A DNA stretch of 64,000 nt from Sedimentitalea todarodis. Its GTDB lineage: Bacteria; Pseudomonadota; Alphaproteobacteria; Rhodobacterales; Rhodobacteraceae. Numbering within the stretch: position 1 is the first letter of the stretch; the number at the start of each line of letters is the position of its first letter. Location of the stretch: assembly GCF_032595355.1 (NCBI RefSeq), contig NZ_JASMWN010000015.1, positions 1-64,000 of the forward strand, in the 5' to 3' direction. Below the pieces are notes generated by a model, which saw only the letters and a list, made by a program, of their open reading frames with translations, was not told where the DNA came from and made no database searches. A program made the translations under genes and the position numbers. Positions 1 through 7,443 of this stretch are shown here, in pieces.

Positions 1-231
1 CAGACCCGCTTCTTCTGCCCCTTCTTCCCCGCCATCACCTACCTCAAGATGTCCACTATCGATGGTGGACACTATCACCCACTCCATCACGCAGGCAGGG
101 CAGTCAGACCAGGACGGATACGCATCTCCGACATGCCGGTCTCACGCCTGCACGAGCTTCTGCCTTGGGAATGGGACGGGGCAACGCAACACGTCAAGGC
201 AGCCTGACCGCGGTACACGGCGGATGCTTAC
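1..231 (+). mobile_element. 3' remnant of an IS66-family element
   Basis: The plus-strand frame ending at 205-207 closes with a peptide containing RLHELLPWEW, which matches the short C-terminal element typical of IS66-family TnpC transposases (usually ending near IDELLPWNW). Only this tail is present because the window starts inside it. The sequence ends near 226-231 with GCTTAC, the reverse complement of GTAAGC, and IS66-family ends characteristically begin GTAA. I therefore place the right end at about 231, directly abutting the broken soxT. Upstream of about position 115 the frame looks less convincing, so the element may itself be degenerate. The family assignment rests on the C-terminal motif and the terminal bases only. 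Confidence 0.6.
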
Positions 232-1149
232 GCCACGACAGCGCCGATGCCCATCAGCGTCGCGCCAAGAATCTGCCGCCGCAGCTCTCGCGGATCGTCA
301 CAGGCTTTCCATCTGAAATGGCCCATGTACAGGCTGCCCAGCAAGGCACCGAGGAGAACGCCGACAACAGAGCCTGTCCCGAAACTGATGGAATTGCCCG
401 AAGACGTCATTAGATAGAGGATGGTTTCACCGATCGGGGCAGCAAACGTATGGCTGACCACGGGTGTTGCGTCATGGCCTTTGCTGACGACCCATTGGGT
501 GCCGGCCCAGCCGGTCACAATTGCAACCCCAGCGATGGCACCCCACAAGATATGGCTCGTGGATCCGCGCAGATTGCGGCTCAGCAAGGTCGCACTCAGA
601 ATGATGCATCCAAGTGCGATACCAGTGCCTTCAATTGAGGCTCCGCTTGCCTGCGCCACTGCATGCGCAAACGTCGGGACATTTGTTGCGTGTTCGGGAG
701 TGCCAAATATCCAGATGCGCAAACCTGACAGCGGCCCGCCCGATGTCACATAGGCAGAGATCCCCATGATCAACACGATGAGGAGAGAGCACAAGTCTCC
801 GCCTCCGGCGCGTGCCAGGGCACTAAAGCCACAGTTGCCCGCAAGTGCCATACCGTAGCCAAAGATCAAGCCGCCCAATATGCTCTCGAATGGGTTCCAG
901 CTTCGTGACAGATATAGCGTTTGCTGGAAATCCAGGAAACCAAAAGCAGAGAGCGCATAGGTGCCGATGACCGAGACCCCAATCGCGATGCCCCACATTC
1001 GCAGGCGCAGTGGGTTTTCGCCGTAATAGAGATCTTCTATCGCCCCAAGTGTGCAAGATCCGGTCAATGCGCGCTGCAAGCCCGAGCAGGACCCCGCCAA
1101 ACAAGCCGACAAGCGCGACGAGGACTGGTTCCGAGGTTATTTCAAGCAT
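228..1149 (-). pseudogene. soxT: soxT, YeeE/YedE-type sulfur transporter, frameshifted and truncated
   Basis: This is a multi-pass membrane protein of the YeeE/YedE family, which imports sulfur species such as thiosulfate. The copy in sox clusters is called SoxT. The gene is broken twice. The natural start (ATG at 1149, peptide beginning MLEITSEP) runs in one frame for about 30 residues to ARIDRI. The conserved continuation CTLGAIEDLYYGEN lies in another frame, so one extra base near 1055-1057 shifts the reading frame. At the other end the protein stops after MGIGAVVA, where the family normally continues with another GC-containing helix pair, and the stop codon is supplied by the IS66 terminus. 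The gene follows soxS-soxR on the same strand and was probably the last gene of that operon. A sequencing error could explain the frameshift but not the truncation. Confidence 0.8.
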
Positions 1150-1194
1150 GAGGCCGCTCTTTCCGGGTGAACAGGACCGCTCAGCGCGGCCCGT

Positions 1195-1587
1195 TCACTT
1201 TTCGCGACAGAACAGATCGTAAACGACTTCCATGATCTGTTTCGGGCGGTCATCGGCCAAACTGTAGTAGATGGCTTTGCCATCACGCCGAGGTGTGACA
1301 AGACCCTCCAGGCGCAAGCGTGACAACTGCTGTGATACTGCGGCCTGCCGCGCGGACAACAGTTCTTCAAGCTCGGTCACAGATTTCTCTCCCGAGGCGA
1401 GATGACACAAGATCATCAATCGTCCTTCATGGCTGATCGCTTTCAAGAAGTTGGACGCTTTCATGGCGTTGGCCGCCATCTTATCCATATCTTCGGCGCA
1501 CATGTCGGTATCGAAAACTGGAAGTCCCATTTTTTCCTTGGTGTCCGGAAGAGTATCGGCTGCAATCGCCGTGTCATGCGAATTCAT
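1195..1587 (-). CDS. soxR: SoxR, ArsR-family persulfide-responsive repressor of sox genes
   Basis: This 130-residue protein carries an ArsR-type winged helix-turn-helix at about residues 42-112, with recognition helix AAVSQQLSRLRLEGL. Cys61 (in MILCHL, helix alpha2) and Cys127 (in YDLFC, C-terminal helix) occupy the positions of the dithiol pair that senses sulfane sulfur in the BigR/SqrR/SoxR group. A third Cys30 lies in the N-terminal extension. By analogy it represses sox genes until a persulfide or tetrasulfide forms between the two cysteines. It lies 4 bp downstream of soxS on the same strand and next to the soxV promoter region, as in Paracoccus sox clusters. The sensing role is inferred from cysteine placement. 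Confidence 0.9.
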   Translation of the reverse strand: MNSHDTAIAADTLPDTKEKMGLPVFDTDMCAEDMDKMAANAMKASNFLKAISHEGRLMILCHLASGEKSVTELEELLSARQAAVSQQLSRLRLEGLVTPRRDGKAIYYSLADDRPKQIMEVVYDLFCREK

Positions 1588-1591
1588 ATTA

Positions 1592-1966
1592 CTAACCTCG
1601 TCCCGCTACATCAATATTCGCTTGCGATAGCATTTGTGCCAGAAATCCCCAAAAGAAGTCTTCACCGGGATACCCTTCGATGCGCGAAACCTCTGTCCCA
1701 TCGATCACCAGTACAAATGTTGGCGTAAAATTCAGCCCGCGCGCAAAGACAATGCCTTCGGGGCGTTCGGCGTGAACATCGATACGCAAGAGGGGCGCGG
1801 CTTTGCCTTCATTCGAATTTGGATAGATATGTGAGATTTCGTCGTTCCAACGTGCGCACCAGACGCAGCCCTTTTCCTCGACCATAACCAACACAGGTTC
1901 GGCAGCCGCCGTGATCGCTGAAAACAGACCTAGAAAGATGCCGATGATCAGAGTTCGAAAGAGCAT
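1592..1966 (-). CDS. soxS: SoxS, periplasmic thioredoxin-like protein
   Basis: This 124-residue protein has a signal peptide at about residues 1-22 and a thioredoxin fold with CVWC (Cys34, Cys37) plus the cis-proline region FTPTFVL. In Paracoccus, SoxS is a periplasmic thiol-disulfide protein that keeps the SoxY carrier cysteine in its active state. It is divergent from soxV across a 71-bp intergenic region and is followed 4 bp later by soxR, so the two are co-transcribed. The ATG at 1966 gives a complete signal peptide. Its length fits the family. Confidence 0.88.
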   Translation of the reverse strand: MLFRTLIIGIFLGLFSAITAAAEPVLVMVEEKGCVWCARWNDEISHIYPNSNEGKAAPLLRIDVHAERPEGIVFARGLNFTPTFVLVIDGTEVSRIEGYPGEDFFWGFLAQMLSQANIDVAGRG

Positions 1967-1993
1967 ACCAAATTTGACCCTTGCCTATCAAAC

Positions 1994-2012
1994 CACATAA
2001 TATGAATATGTG
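1994..2012. promoter_or_regulatory. Candidate SoxR operator between soxS and soxV
   Basis: An inverted repeat of CACATA and TATGTG (6-bp arms, 7-bp spacer) lies in the AT-rich soxS-soxV intergenic region. The ATA...TAT pattern inside the arms resembles ArsR-family operators. The soxS-soxV region is a known SoxR target in other sox clusters. The exact boundaries are my reading; no binding data are available here. Confidence 0.5.
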
Positions 2013-2037
2013 AATTATACAAGGAGAAGTGGCTGCC

Positions 2038-2778
2038 ATGATGGAGATCACCTGTTACGGCGCTGCTTTTGCGGGTTTGTTGTCGTTTCTGTCTCCCTGC
2101 ATTCTGCCAATCGTTCCGTTCTATCTGAGCTATCTCGCAGGTATCGGGATGAACCAGATCGCGGCTGGCACCGAAATCGACGGGACGACCCGCCGCCGTG
2201 CGGTAGTGGCCGCTACGCTTTTCGCAGCAGGAGTCATCACGATCTTCATGGGTCTTGGGGCTGCGGCGACTGCTTTTGGGCAGGTCGTACGGGAGCATTT
2301 TGACATCCTGCGATGGGTGGCCGCGGCCATCATCATTGCCATGGGACTGCATTTCCTAGGCGTAATCAGGATCGGTTTTCTCTATCGGCAACTGCGGGCG
2401 GATGCGAGGGCAACTTCGGATGCGGGTCTGCTGGGTGCCTATGTGATTGGATTGGCTTTTGCATTTGGCTGGACGCCCTGTGTCGGTCCGGTTTTGGCAA
2501 CGATACTCTTCACAGCGGCCGGGGCTGATACGGCAACGACGGGGGCGACGTTGTTGTTTGTTTATGGCTTGGGGATGACAGCGCCGTTTATCTTCGCGGC
2601 ATTTTTCATCGGCCCCTTCATGCAATGGATGACGCGGTTCCGCCGGTATCTTGGTCTCGTCGAAAAGATCATGGGTGCGATGCTTATCCTGTTCGGTGTC
2701 TTGATCGCCACGAACTCAGTAAACTACATCGCCCAGTGGATGCTTGAAATCGCGCCGGATATTGGAGTTCTGCGCTAA
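2038..2778 (+). CDS. soxV: SoxV, CcdA-type membrane thiol-disulfide transporter
   Basis: SoxV is an integral membrane protein of about 246 residues in the CcdA/DsbD-beta family. It passes reducing equivalents from cytoplasmic thioredoxin to periplasmic SoxW. Six hydrophobic segments are visible, and the two membrane cysteines sit in SPC (Cys21) and TPC (Cys148), the standard CcdA redox pair. I prefer ATG 2038 over a GTG at 2029, because the AAGGAG ribosome-binding site at 2021-2026 is too close to the GTG. It is the first gene of the plus-strand sox run, and soxW follows 12 bp later. Confidence 0.93.
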   Translation: MMEITCYGAAFAGLLSFLSPCILPIVPFYLSYLAGIGMNQIAAGTEIDGTTRRRAVVAATLFAAGVITIFMGLGAAATAFGQVVREHFDILRWVAAAIIIAMGLHFLGVIRIGFLYRQLRADARATSDAGLLGAYVIGLAFAFGWTPCVGPVLATILFTAAGADTATTGATLLFVYGLGMTAPFIFAAFFIGPFMQWMTRFRRYLGLVEKIMGAMLILFGVLIATNSVNYIAQWMLEIAPDIGVLR

Positions 2779-2790
2779 ATTGGAGGACGA

Positions 2791-3357
2791 ATGATGAAGA
2801 TCCTGTTTTCAACCTTGGTCGCCCTGTTCCTTGTCATTGCGGGCCCATTTGCCGCCGAGCTCGGGGACGATGGTTTGCACAAAGCACCCTGGATGCGGGA
2901 CACTTTCAAGGACCTGTCCGAGGATCTCGCCGAGGCAAATGCCGAGGGAAAGCGCCTGATGGTGTTGATCGAGCAGCGAGGGTGCATCTATTGCAAGAAG
3001 ATGCACGAGGAGGTTTTTCCAGTCGAGGAAGTAAAGGCCTACATGGATGATCACTACTTTGTCGTCCAGATCAACATGTTCGGCGATGTCGAGGTTACAG
3101 ATTTCGACGGAACCGAGCTTCCTGAAAAGGATATGGTCAGGAAGTGGGGTGCATTGTTCACTCCAACGATTCTGTTTTTTCCCGAAGAGGTCGCGTCTGG
3201 CACTTCCGCCGCCCAGGCCGCAGTGGCGACAATGCCAGGAGCGTTTGGGCGACACACCACCTTCAACATGCTGAACTGGATCGTGGAAAAAGGCTATGAT
3301 GGAGACGAAAGTTTCCAGAAGCATCATGCGCGTAGGTTTGCGGATCAAGGCAACTAG
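2791..3357 (+). CDS. soxW: SoxW, periplasmic thioredoxin
   Basis: This 188-residue protein has a signal peptide (about residues 1-21) and a thioredoxin-fold domain with CIYC (Cys65, Cys68), plus the cis-proline loop LFTPTILFF. SoxW is the periplasmic partner reduced by membrane SoxV and supports thiosulfate oxidation by Sox. A GGAGG at 2782-2786 precedes the ATG. It lies 12 bp after soxV and 120 bp before soxX, and that second gap probably holds a separate promoter. Confidence 0.9.
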   Translation: MMKILFSTLVALFLVIAGPFAAELGDDGLHKAPWMRDTFKDLSEDLAEANAEGKRLMVLIEQRGCIYCKKMHEEVFPVEEVKAYMDDHYFVVQINMFGDVEVTDFDGTELPEKDMVRKWGALFTPTILFFPEEVASGTSAAQAAVATMPGAFGRHTTFNMLNWIVEKGYDGDESFQKHHARRFADQGN

Positions 3358-3396
3358 AAGGTTCGCGCTTGTAGTTATCACCAGTCACATCTTGTC

Positions 3397-3412
3397 ATTC
3401 AAACAGTTGAAT
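3397..3412. promoter_or_regulatory. Candidate SoxR operator upstream of soxX
   Basis: A perfect inverted repeat, ATTCAA-N4-TTGAAT, lies in the soxW-soxX intergenic region (3358-3477). This is the second site expected for SoxR control in sox clusters (the wx region). It is not obviously the same sequence as the soxS-soxV repeat, although both regions contain a TGAATT stretch. I treat it as a candidate only. Confidence 0.4.
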
Positions 3413-3477
3413 TTGTTGTTGCGTTATCCCGGATCCCTGCGCTACGGTGTGTGAGATCGAAGTGTTTGGGAGGGCGC

Positions 3478-3951
3478 ATGAAGATTCTTGTCATTACAAC
3501 CGCACTGGTGGGGGGCTTGACGTCAGTCGCCCTCGCTGAAGAAATCTCGCCGACTGGCGTGAACTTCAGCGAAGGTGCTGTCGAGCAGTCATTGTCAGGC
3601 ACGGCCGGAGATCCCGCGACTGGCCGGATCATCGTCGGCGACAAGGGACAGGGCAACTGCGTTGCATGTCATCAGGTTTCTGATCTGGCGGAGGTACCCT
3701 TCCAAGGTGAAATTGGGCCAATACTGGACGGCGCAGGTGAACGCTGGTCCGAGGCCGAGCTCCGTGGCATTGTCGCGAATGCCAAAGTAATGTTCGAGGA
3801 CAGCATGATGCCGTCCTTCTACAAGACGGAAGGGTTCATACGGCCGGGTAACGCCTATACGGGTGAAGCGGCAGATGACACCTTCGGCCCTCTCTTGAGT
3901 GCACAACAAGTTGAAGACGTTGTCGCTTACCTCGTCACACTCAAAAAATAG
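3478..3951 (+). CDS. soxX: SoxX, monohaem cytochrome c subunit of SoxAX
   Basis: SoxX is the small c-type cytochrome of the SoxAX complex, which oxidatively couples thiosulfate to the SoxY carrier. The 157-residue precursor has a signal peptide (about 1-20) and a single haem motif CVACH (Cys61, Cys64, His65). A Met-rich segment at about 110-111 could supply the distal ligand. The start is ATG 3478, preceded by GGAGG at about 3469-3473; a longer in-frame start at 3451 lacks a ribosome-binding site and would bury the signal peptide. It heads the structural block soxXYZABCDEF. Confidence 0.93.
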   Translation: MKILVITTALVGGLTSVALAEEISPTGVNFSEGAVEQSLSGTAGDPATGRIIVGDKGQGNCVACHQVSDLAEVPFQGEIGPILDGAGERWSEAELRGIVANAKVMFEDSMMPSFYKTEGFIRPGNAYTGEAADDTFGPLLSAQQVEDVVAYLVTLKK

Positions 3952-3982
3952 CCGGCCCCGTTCAGGGTTGAAGGAGAGAGAT

Positions 3983-4399
3983 ATGGAACTGACAAGACGT
4001 CGTGCGATTCAGATCGGTGTTGGCGCGCTATTGATCAGCGGATTGCCGTTTCGCGCATCCGCATCAACCGAAGATGCAATTGCAGCATTTACAGGTGGTG
4101 CCGAAGTTGGCTCTGGTGATGTCAAGCTCATCGCACCAGAGATCGCAGAGAATGGTAACACGGTGCCAATCGAAGTGTCGTCCGATACCGCCAAGGAAAT
4201 CATGGTTTTGGCCACAGGCAATCCAACGCCAAGTGTCGCGACGTTCAAGTTTGGCAAGCTTGCTGCGTCGCGTGCCGCATCAACCCGTATCCGGCTTGCC
4301 GGGACGCAGGACGTTCTGGCGATTGCAAAGCTTGAGGACGGTTCGTTCGTTCAGGCTTCGCGCACTGTCAAAGTCACCATCGGCGGCTGCGGCGGCTAA
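3983..4399 (+). CDS. soxY: SoxY, covalent sulfur carrier
   Basis: SoxY carries the substrate sulfur on a C-terminal cysteine during the Sox cycle. The 138-residue precursor begins with a Tat-like signal (TRRRAIQIG followed by a hydrophobic stretch) and ends in the diagnostic flexible arm GGCGG, with Cys136 as the carrier. The ATG at 3983 is preceded by AAGGAGAG. It is followed 21 bp later by soxZ, with which it forms the SoxYZ heterodimer exported together through Tat. Confidence 0.95.
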   Translation: MELTRRRAIQIGVGALLISGLPFRASASTEDAIAAFTGGAEVGSGDVKLIAPEIAENGNTVPIEVSSDTAKEIMVLATGNPTPSVATFKFGKLAASRAASTRIRLAGTQDVLAIAKLEDGSFVQASRTVKVTIGGCGG

Positions 4400-4420
4400 C
4401 AAGATTCAAGGAGAGTTAAG

Positions 4421-4750
4421 ATGGCAACTGGTGTAAAACCGCGCGTCAAGGTCCCGAAGAGCGCGGCGGCCGGAGATACGGTCACGATCAAGACGCTTAT
4501 CAGTCACAAAATGGAATCCGGCCAGCGCAAAGATGATGACGGCAACGTCATTCCACGCTCGATCATCAATCGGTTCACCTGCGATTTCAACGGTGAAAAC
4601 GTGATTGAAGTCCTGCTGGAGCCGGCGATCTCGACCAATCCCTATCTGGAGTTCGAAGCGATGGCTCCCGAGGCAGGCGAGTTCAAATTCACTTGGTACG
4701 ATGACGATGGATCTGTTTACGAAACAGCAAAGAACATCGCAATCAGCTAG
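4421..4750 (+). CDS. soxZ: SoxZ, partner subunit of SoxYZ
   Basis: This 109-residue protein has no signal peptide and the immunoglobulin-like beta fold of SoxZ (conserved features include KTLISHKMESG, IINRF and WYDDDG). It is exported by hitch-hiking with SoxY. It forms the SoxYZ complex whose SoxY arm visits SoxAX, SoxB and SoxCD. The length is normal, and the gene sits between soxY and soxA as in other complete sox clusters. Confidence 0.95.
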   Translation: MATGVKPRVKVPKSAAAGDTVTIKTLISHKMESGQRKDDDGNVIPRSIINRFTCDFNGENVIEVLLEPAISTNPYLEFEAMAPEAGEFKFTWYDDDGSVYETAKNIAIS

Positions 4751-4773
4751 GCAACTGTCTTGGGAGGGACGAC

Positions 4774-5619
4774 ATGAGAAAATTGACAGGTGCAATTCTG
4801 GCCACGATTCTGGCAACACCATTTGCTTCGGCCGACCCGGTTGATGACACGCTCATTCTGAACGAAGAAACGGAGTTGGTGACGAGGACAACAGCGCCTG
4901 CACATGTCTCGGATGCTCTTGATGAGGTGATGTCAGGTTGGCTGTTCCGCGGCACTGAAACGCGTGCGATGCAGGCGGATGACTTCGACAATCCTGGGAT
5001 GATCTTCGTAGAGCAGGCCCAGGAAATGTGGGAAACCGCCGAGGGATCCGAGGGCAAATCATGCTCATCGTGTCACAACGATATGGAAAGCCTGGCAGGG
5101 GTAAAGGCGACATATCCCAAGTGGAATGAAGCGGCAGGTGAAGTACGCACGTTGCAGATGCAAATGAATGATTGCCGTACCAATCGCATGGGTTCAGATG
5201 CCTGGAAGTATGACAAGGGTCCGGCAATCAATATGGAAGCCGCACTTTCCTCAGTTTCGCGTGGGCTTCCGGTCAACGTCGCGATTGACGGACCTGCTCA
5301 ATCGGCCTGGGAATTGGGCAAAGAGCTGTATTATACACGGAACGGACAGCTCGAGTTATCCTGCGCAAATTGCCACGAGGAAAACTATGGCAACATGATC
5401 CGCGCAGATCACCTGAGCCAAGGTCACGTGAATGGCTTTCCTGTTTACCGCTTGAAGAACACCAAGCTGAACGGTGTGCACTCTCGGTTCAAGGGTTGTA
5501 TTCGCGACACCCGCGCCGAAACGTACAGCCAAGGTAGCCCGGAGTTCGTTGCGCTTGAGCTCTATGTGGCATCTCGTGGCAACGGGCTCAGCGTTGAAGG
5601 TCCGTCCGTTCGCAACTGA
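4774..5619 (+). CDS. soxA: SoxA, dihaem cytochrome c subunit of SoxAX
   Basis: This 281-residue precursor has a signal peptide ending near FASA (residue 20). It has two CxxCH haem motifs, CSSCH (Cys97-His101) and CANCH (Cys197-His201), so this is the dihaem type. Cys242, in KGCIRDTRAE, matches the cysteine that becomes a persulfide and ligates the active-site haem. With SoxX it joins thiosulfate to SoxY by an oxidative disulfide reaction. A GGGAGG ribosome-binding site precedes ATG 4774. A 93-bp gap with hairpins separates it from soxB. Confidence 0.95.
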   Translation: MRKLTGAILATILATPFASADPVDDTLILNEETELVTRTTAPAHVSDALDEVMSGWLFRGTETRAMQADDFDNPGMIFVEQAQEMWETAEGSEGKSCSSCHNDMESLAGVKATYPKWNEAAGEVRTLQMQMNDCRTNRMGSDAWKYDKGPAINMEAALSSVSRGLPVNVAIDGPAQSAWELGKELYYTRNGQLELSCANCHEENYGNMIRADHLSQGHVNGFPVYRLKNTKLNGVHSRFKGCIRDTRAETYSQGSPEFVALELYVASRGNGLSVEGPSVRN

Positions 5620-5679
5620 TTTGCGTGACGGCCTCATTCAACACCCCGTTGGGGCCGTTCTTCGCAAAACCATGCATAG

Positions 5680-5697
5680 ATGCGCATACGTGCGCAT
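5680..5697 (+). other. Hairpin in the soxA-soxB intergenic region
   Basis: The sequence ATGCGCA-TACG-TGCGCAT forms a perfect 7-bp stem with a 4-nt loop, 15 bp upstream of the soxB start. There is no U-tract, so it is not a simple terminator. An mRNA processing or stability element is one possibility. A looser ACGGCC/GGCCGT pairing lies just upstream. Confidence 0.45.
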
Positions 5698-5712
5698 GAT
5701 CCGGAGTCACCA

Positions 5713-7416
5713 ATGATCTCTCGTCGCGATTTTCTGCAAACGACGATGGCCACCGCGGCTCTTTACGGTGGTTCCGGTTTTGGAAATTGGGCCAAAGTCG
5801 CCGCTCAGCAATTGCTGACCCAGGACAAGTTGCTGGAATTCGACACGTTCGGAAACGTCTCATTGATTCACATAACGGACATTCACGCCCAGTTGGTGCC
5901 TCATTATTTTCGAGAACCGTCGGTCAATATTGGTGTCGGACGCAACACGGGCGCGGTGCCTCATGTCACGGGTGCAGAATTCAGAAAGCTCTACGGTATC
6001 GACGACGGCAGCCCATCGGCCTATGCGCTGACATACGATGATTTCGCATCTCTCGCACAAGGGTATGGTCGCGTTGGTGGCCTGGACCGCGTATCGACCG
6101 TGATCAAGTCAATTCGCGCAGACCGTCCGGATGCGTTGCTGCTTGATGGCGGCGATACGTGGCACGGCAGTTACACGTGCTACCAGACGCAAGGCCAGGA
6201 CATGGTCAATGTCATGAATGCACTCAAGCCAGACGCAATGACGTTCCATTGGGAATTCACTCTGGGCTCGGACCGCGTCACCGAGATCGTCGGGGGGTTA
6301 CCGTTCGCGGCACTTGGTCAGAACATCTTTGATGCTGAGTGGGATGAGCCAACAGAGTTGTTTCCGCCATACAAGTTTTTTGAACGCGGGGGCGTGAAAA
6401 TTGCAGTTATCGGTCAAGCCTTCCCCTACATGCCCATTGCAAACCCCGGTTGGATGTTTCCGGAATACGCATTCGGGATCCGCGATGAGCGGATGCAGGA
6501 AATGGTCGATGAAGTGCGCGCGGCGGGTGCCGAGTTGGTTGTTTGTCTAAGTCACAACGGATTTGATGTAGACAAGAAGATGGCGGGCAAGGTGAACGGC
6601 ATTGACGTGATCCTGTCAGGCCACACGCATGATGCTCTGCCTGAACCTGTGCTGATTGGCGAAACGATACTCGTCGCGTCCGGATCAACCGGCAAGTTTG
6701 TCAGCCGCGTCGACCTCGATGTGCGTAGCGGACGCATGATGGGATTCCGCCACAAGCTGATCCCGGTTTTTTCGGACGTCATCGAGCCTGATGCCGAACT
6801 CACCACCCTGATTGAAGAGCAGCGCGCACCTCACGCGACCTCCTTGTCTGAGGTGATCGGCAGGACGGCGGACGATCAACTTCTTTACCGTCGTGGCAAT
6901 TTCAACGGCACATGGGATGACTTGATCTGTGATGCGCTGATCTCGGAGCGCGACGCAGATATTGCGCTGTCTCCCGGCGTAAGGTGGGGGCCATCGATCT
7001 TGCCCGGCCAGGATATTACCCGTGAAGACATCTGGAACGTCACGTCGATGACATACGGACAGGCCTATCGCAACGAGATGACGGGAGAGTTCCTGCATGT
7101 TGTCTTGGAAGATGTCGCCGACAACCTGTTTAATCCGGATCCGTATTATCAGCAGGGCGGTGACATGGTGCGTGTGGGTGGCCTTGGCTACCGTATCAAT
7201 ATCACCAAACCGCAGGGTGAGCGGATTACCGAGATGACCCTGCTCAAGACAGGTGAGGCGATTGATCCGTCCAGAACCTATCAGGTCGCCGGTTGGGCTT
7301 CGGTCAATGAAGGGACGGAGGGCCCGCAAATCTGGGACGTTGTCGAGGCGCATATCGCCATGCAGGGCACCATCTCTCTTGACCCAAACAACAGCGTGAA
7401 AGTCGTCGGCCCGTAA
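5713..7416 (+). CDS. soxB: SoxB, dimanganese sulfate thiohydrolase
   Basis: SoxB hydrolyses the terminal sulfone from SoxY-bound thiosulfate, releasing sulfate. The 567-residue protein starts with a Tat motif (SRRDFLQT). It has the metallophosphoesterase/5'-nucleotidase metal motifs DIHAQL, GGDTWHGS and GHTHDALPEP, followed by a 5'-nucleotidase-type C-terminal domain. ATG 5713 has GGAG seven bases upstream and places the twin arginines at residues 4-5. A longer ORF from 5680 begins inside the hairpin and is unlikely. The gene is full length, and soxC starts 27 bp downstream. Confidence 0.95.
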   Translation: MISRRDFLQTTMATAALYGGSGFGNWAKVAAQQLLTQDKLLEFDTFGNVSLIHITDIHAQLVPHYFREPSVNIGVGRNTGAVPHVTGAEFRKLYGIDDGSPSAYALTYDDFASLAQGYGRVGGLDRVSTVIKSIRADRPDALLLDGGDTWHGSYTCYQTQGQDMVNVMNALKPDAMTFHWEFTLGSDRVTEIVGGLPFAALGQNIFDAEWDEPTELFPPYKFFERGGVKIAVIGQAFPYMPIANPGWMFPEYAFGIRDERMQEMVDEVRAAGAELVVCLSHNGFDVDKKMAGKVNGIDVILSGHTHDALPEPVLIGETILVASGSTGKFVSRVDLDVRSGRMMGFRHKLIPVFSDVIEPDAELTTLIEEQRAPHATSLSEVIGRTADDQLLYRRGNFNGTWDDLICDALISERDADIALSPGVRWGPSILPGQDITREDIWNVTSMTYGQAYRNEMTGEFLHVVLEDVADNLFNPDPYYQQGGDMVRVGGLGYRINITKPQGERITEMTLLKTGEAIDPSRTYQVAGWASVNEGTEGPQIWDVVEAHIAMQGTISLDPNNSVKVVGP

Positions 7417-7443
7417 TCTGGCCGTGAAACGGAGGCATCTGGT

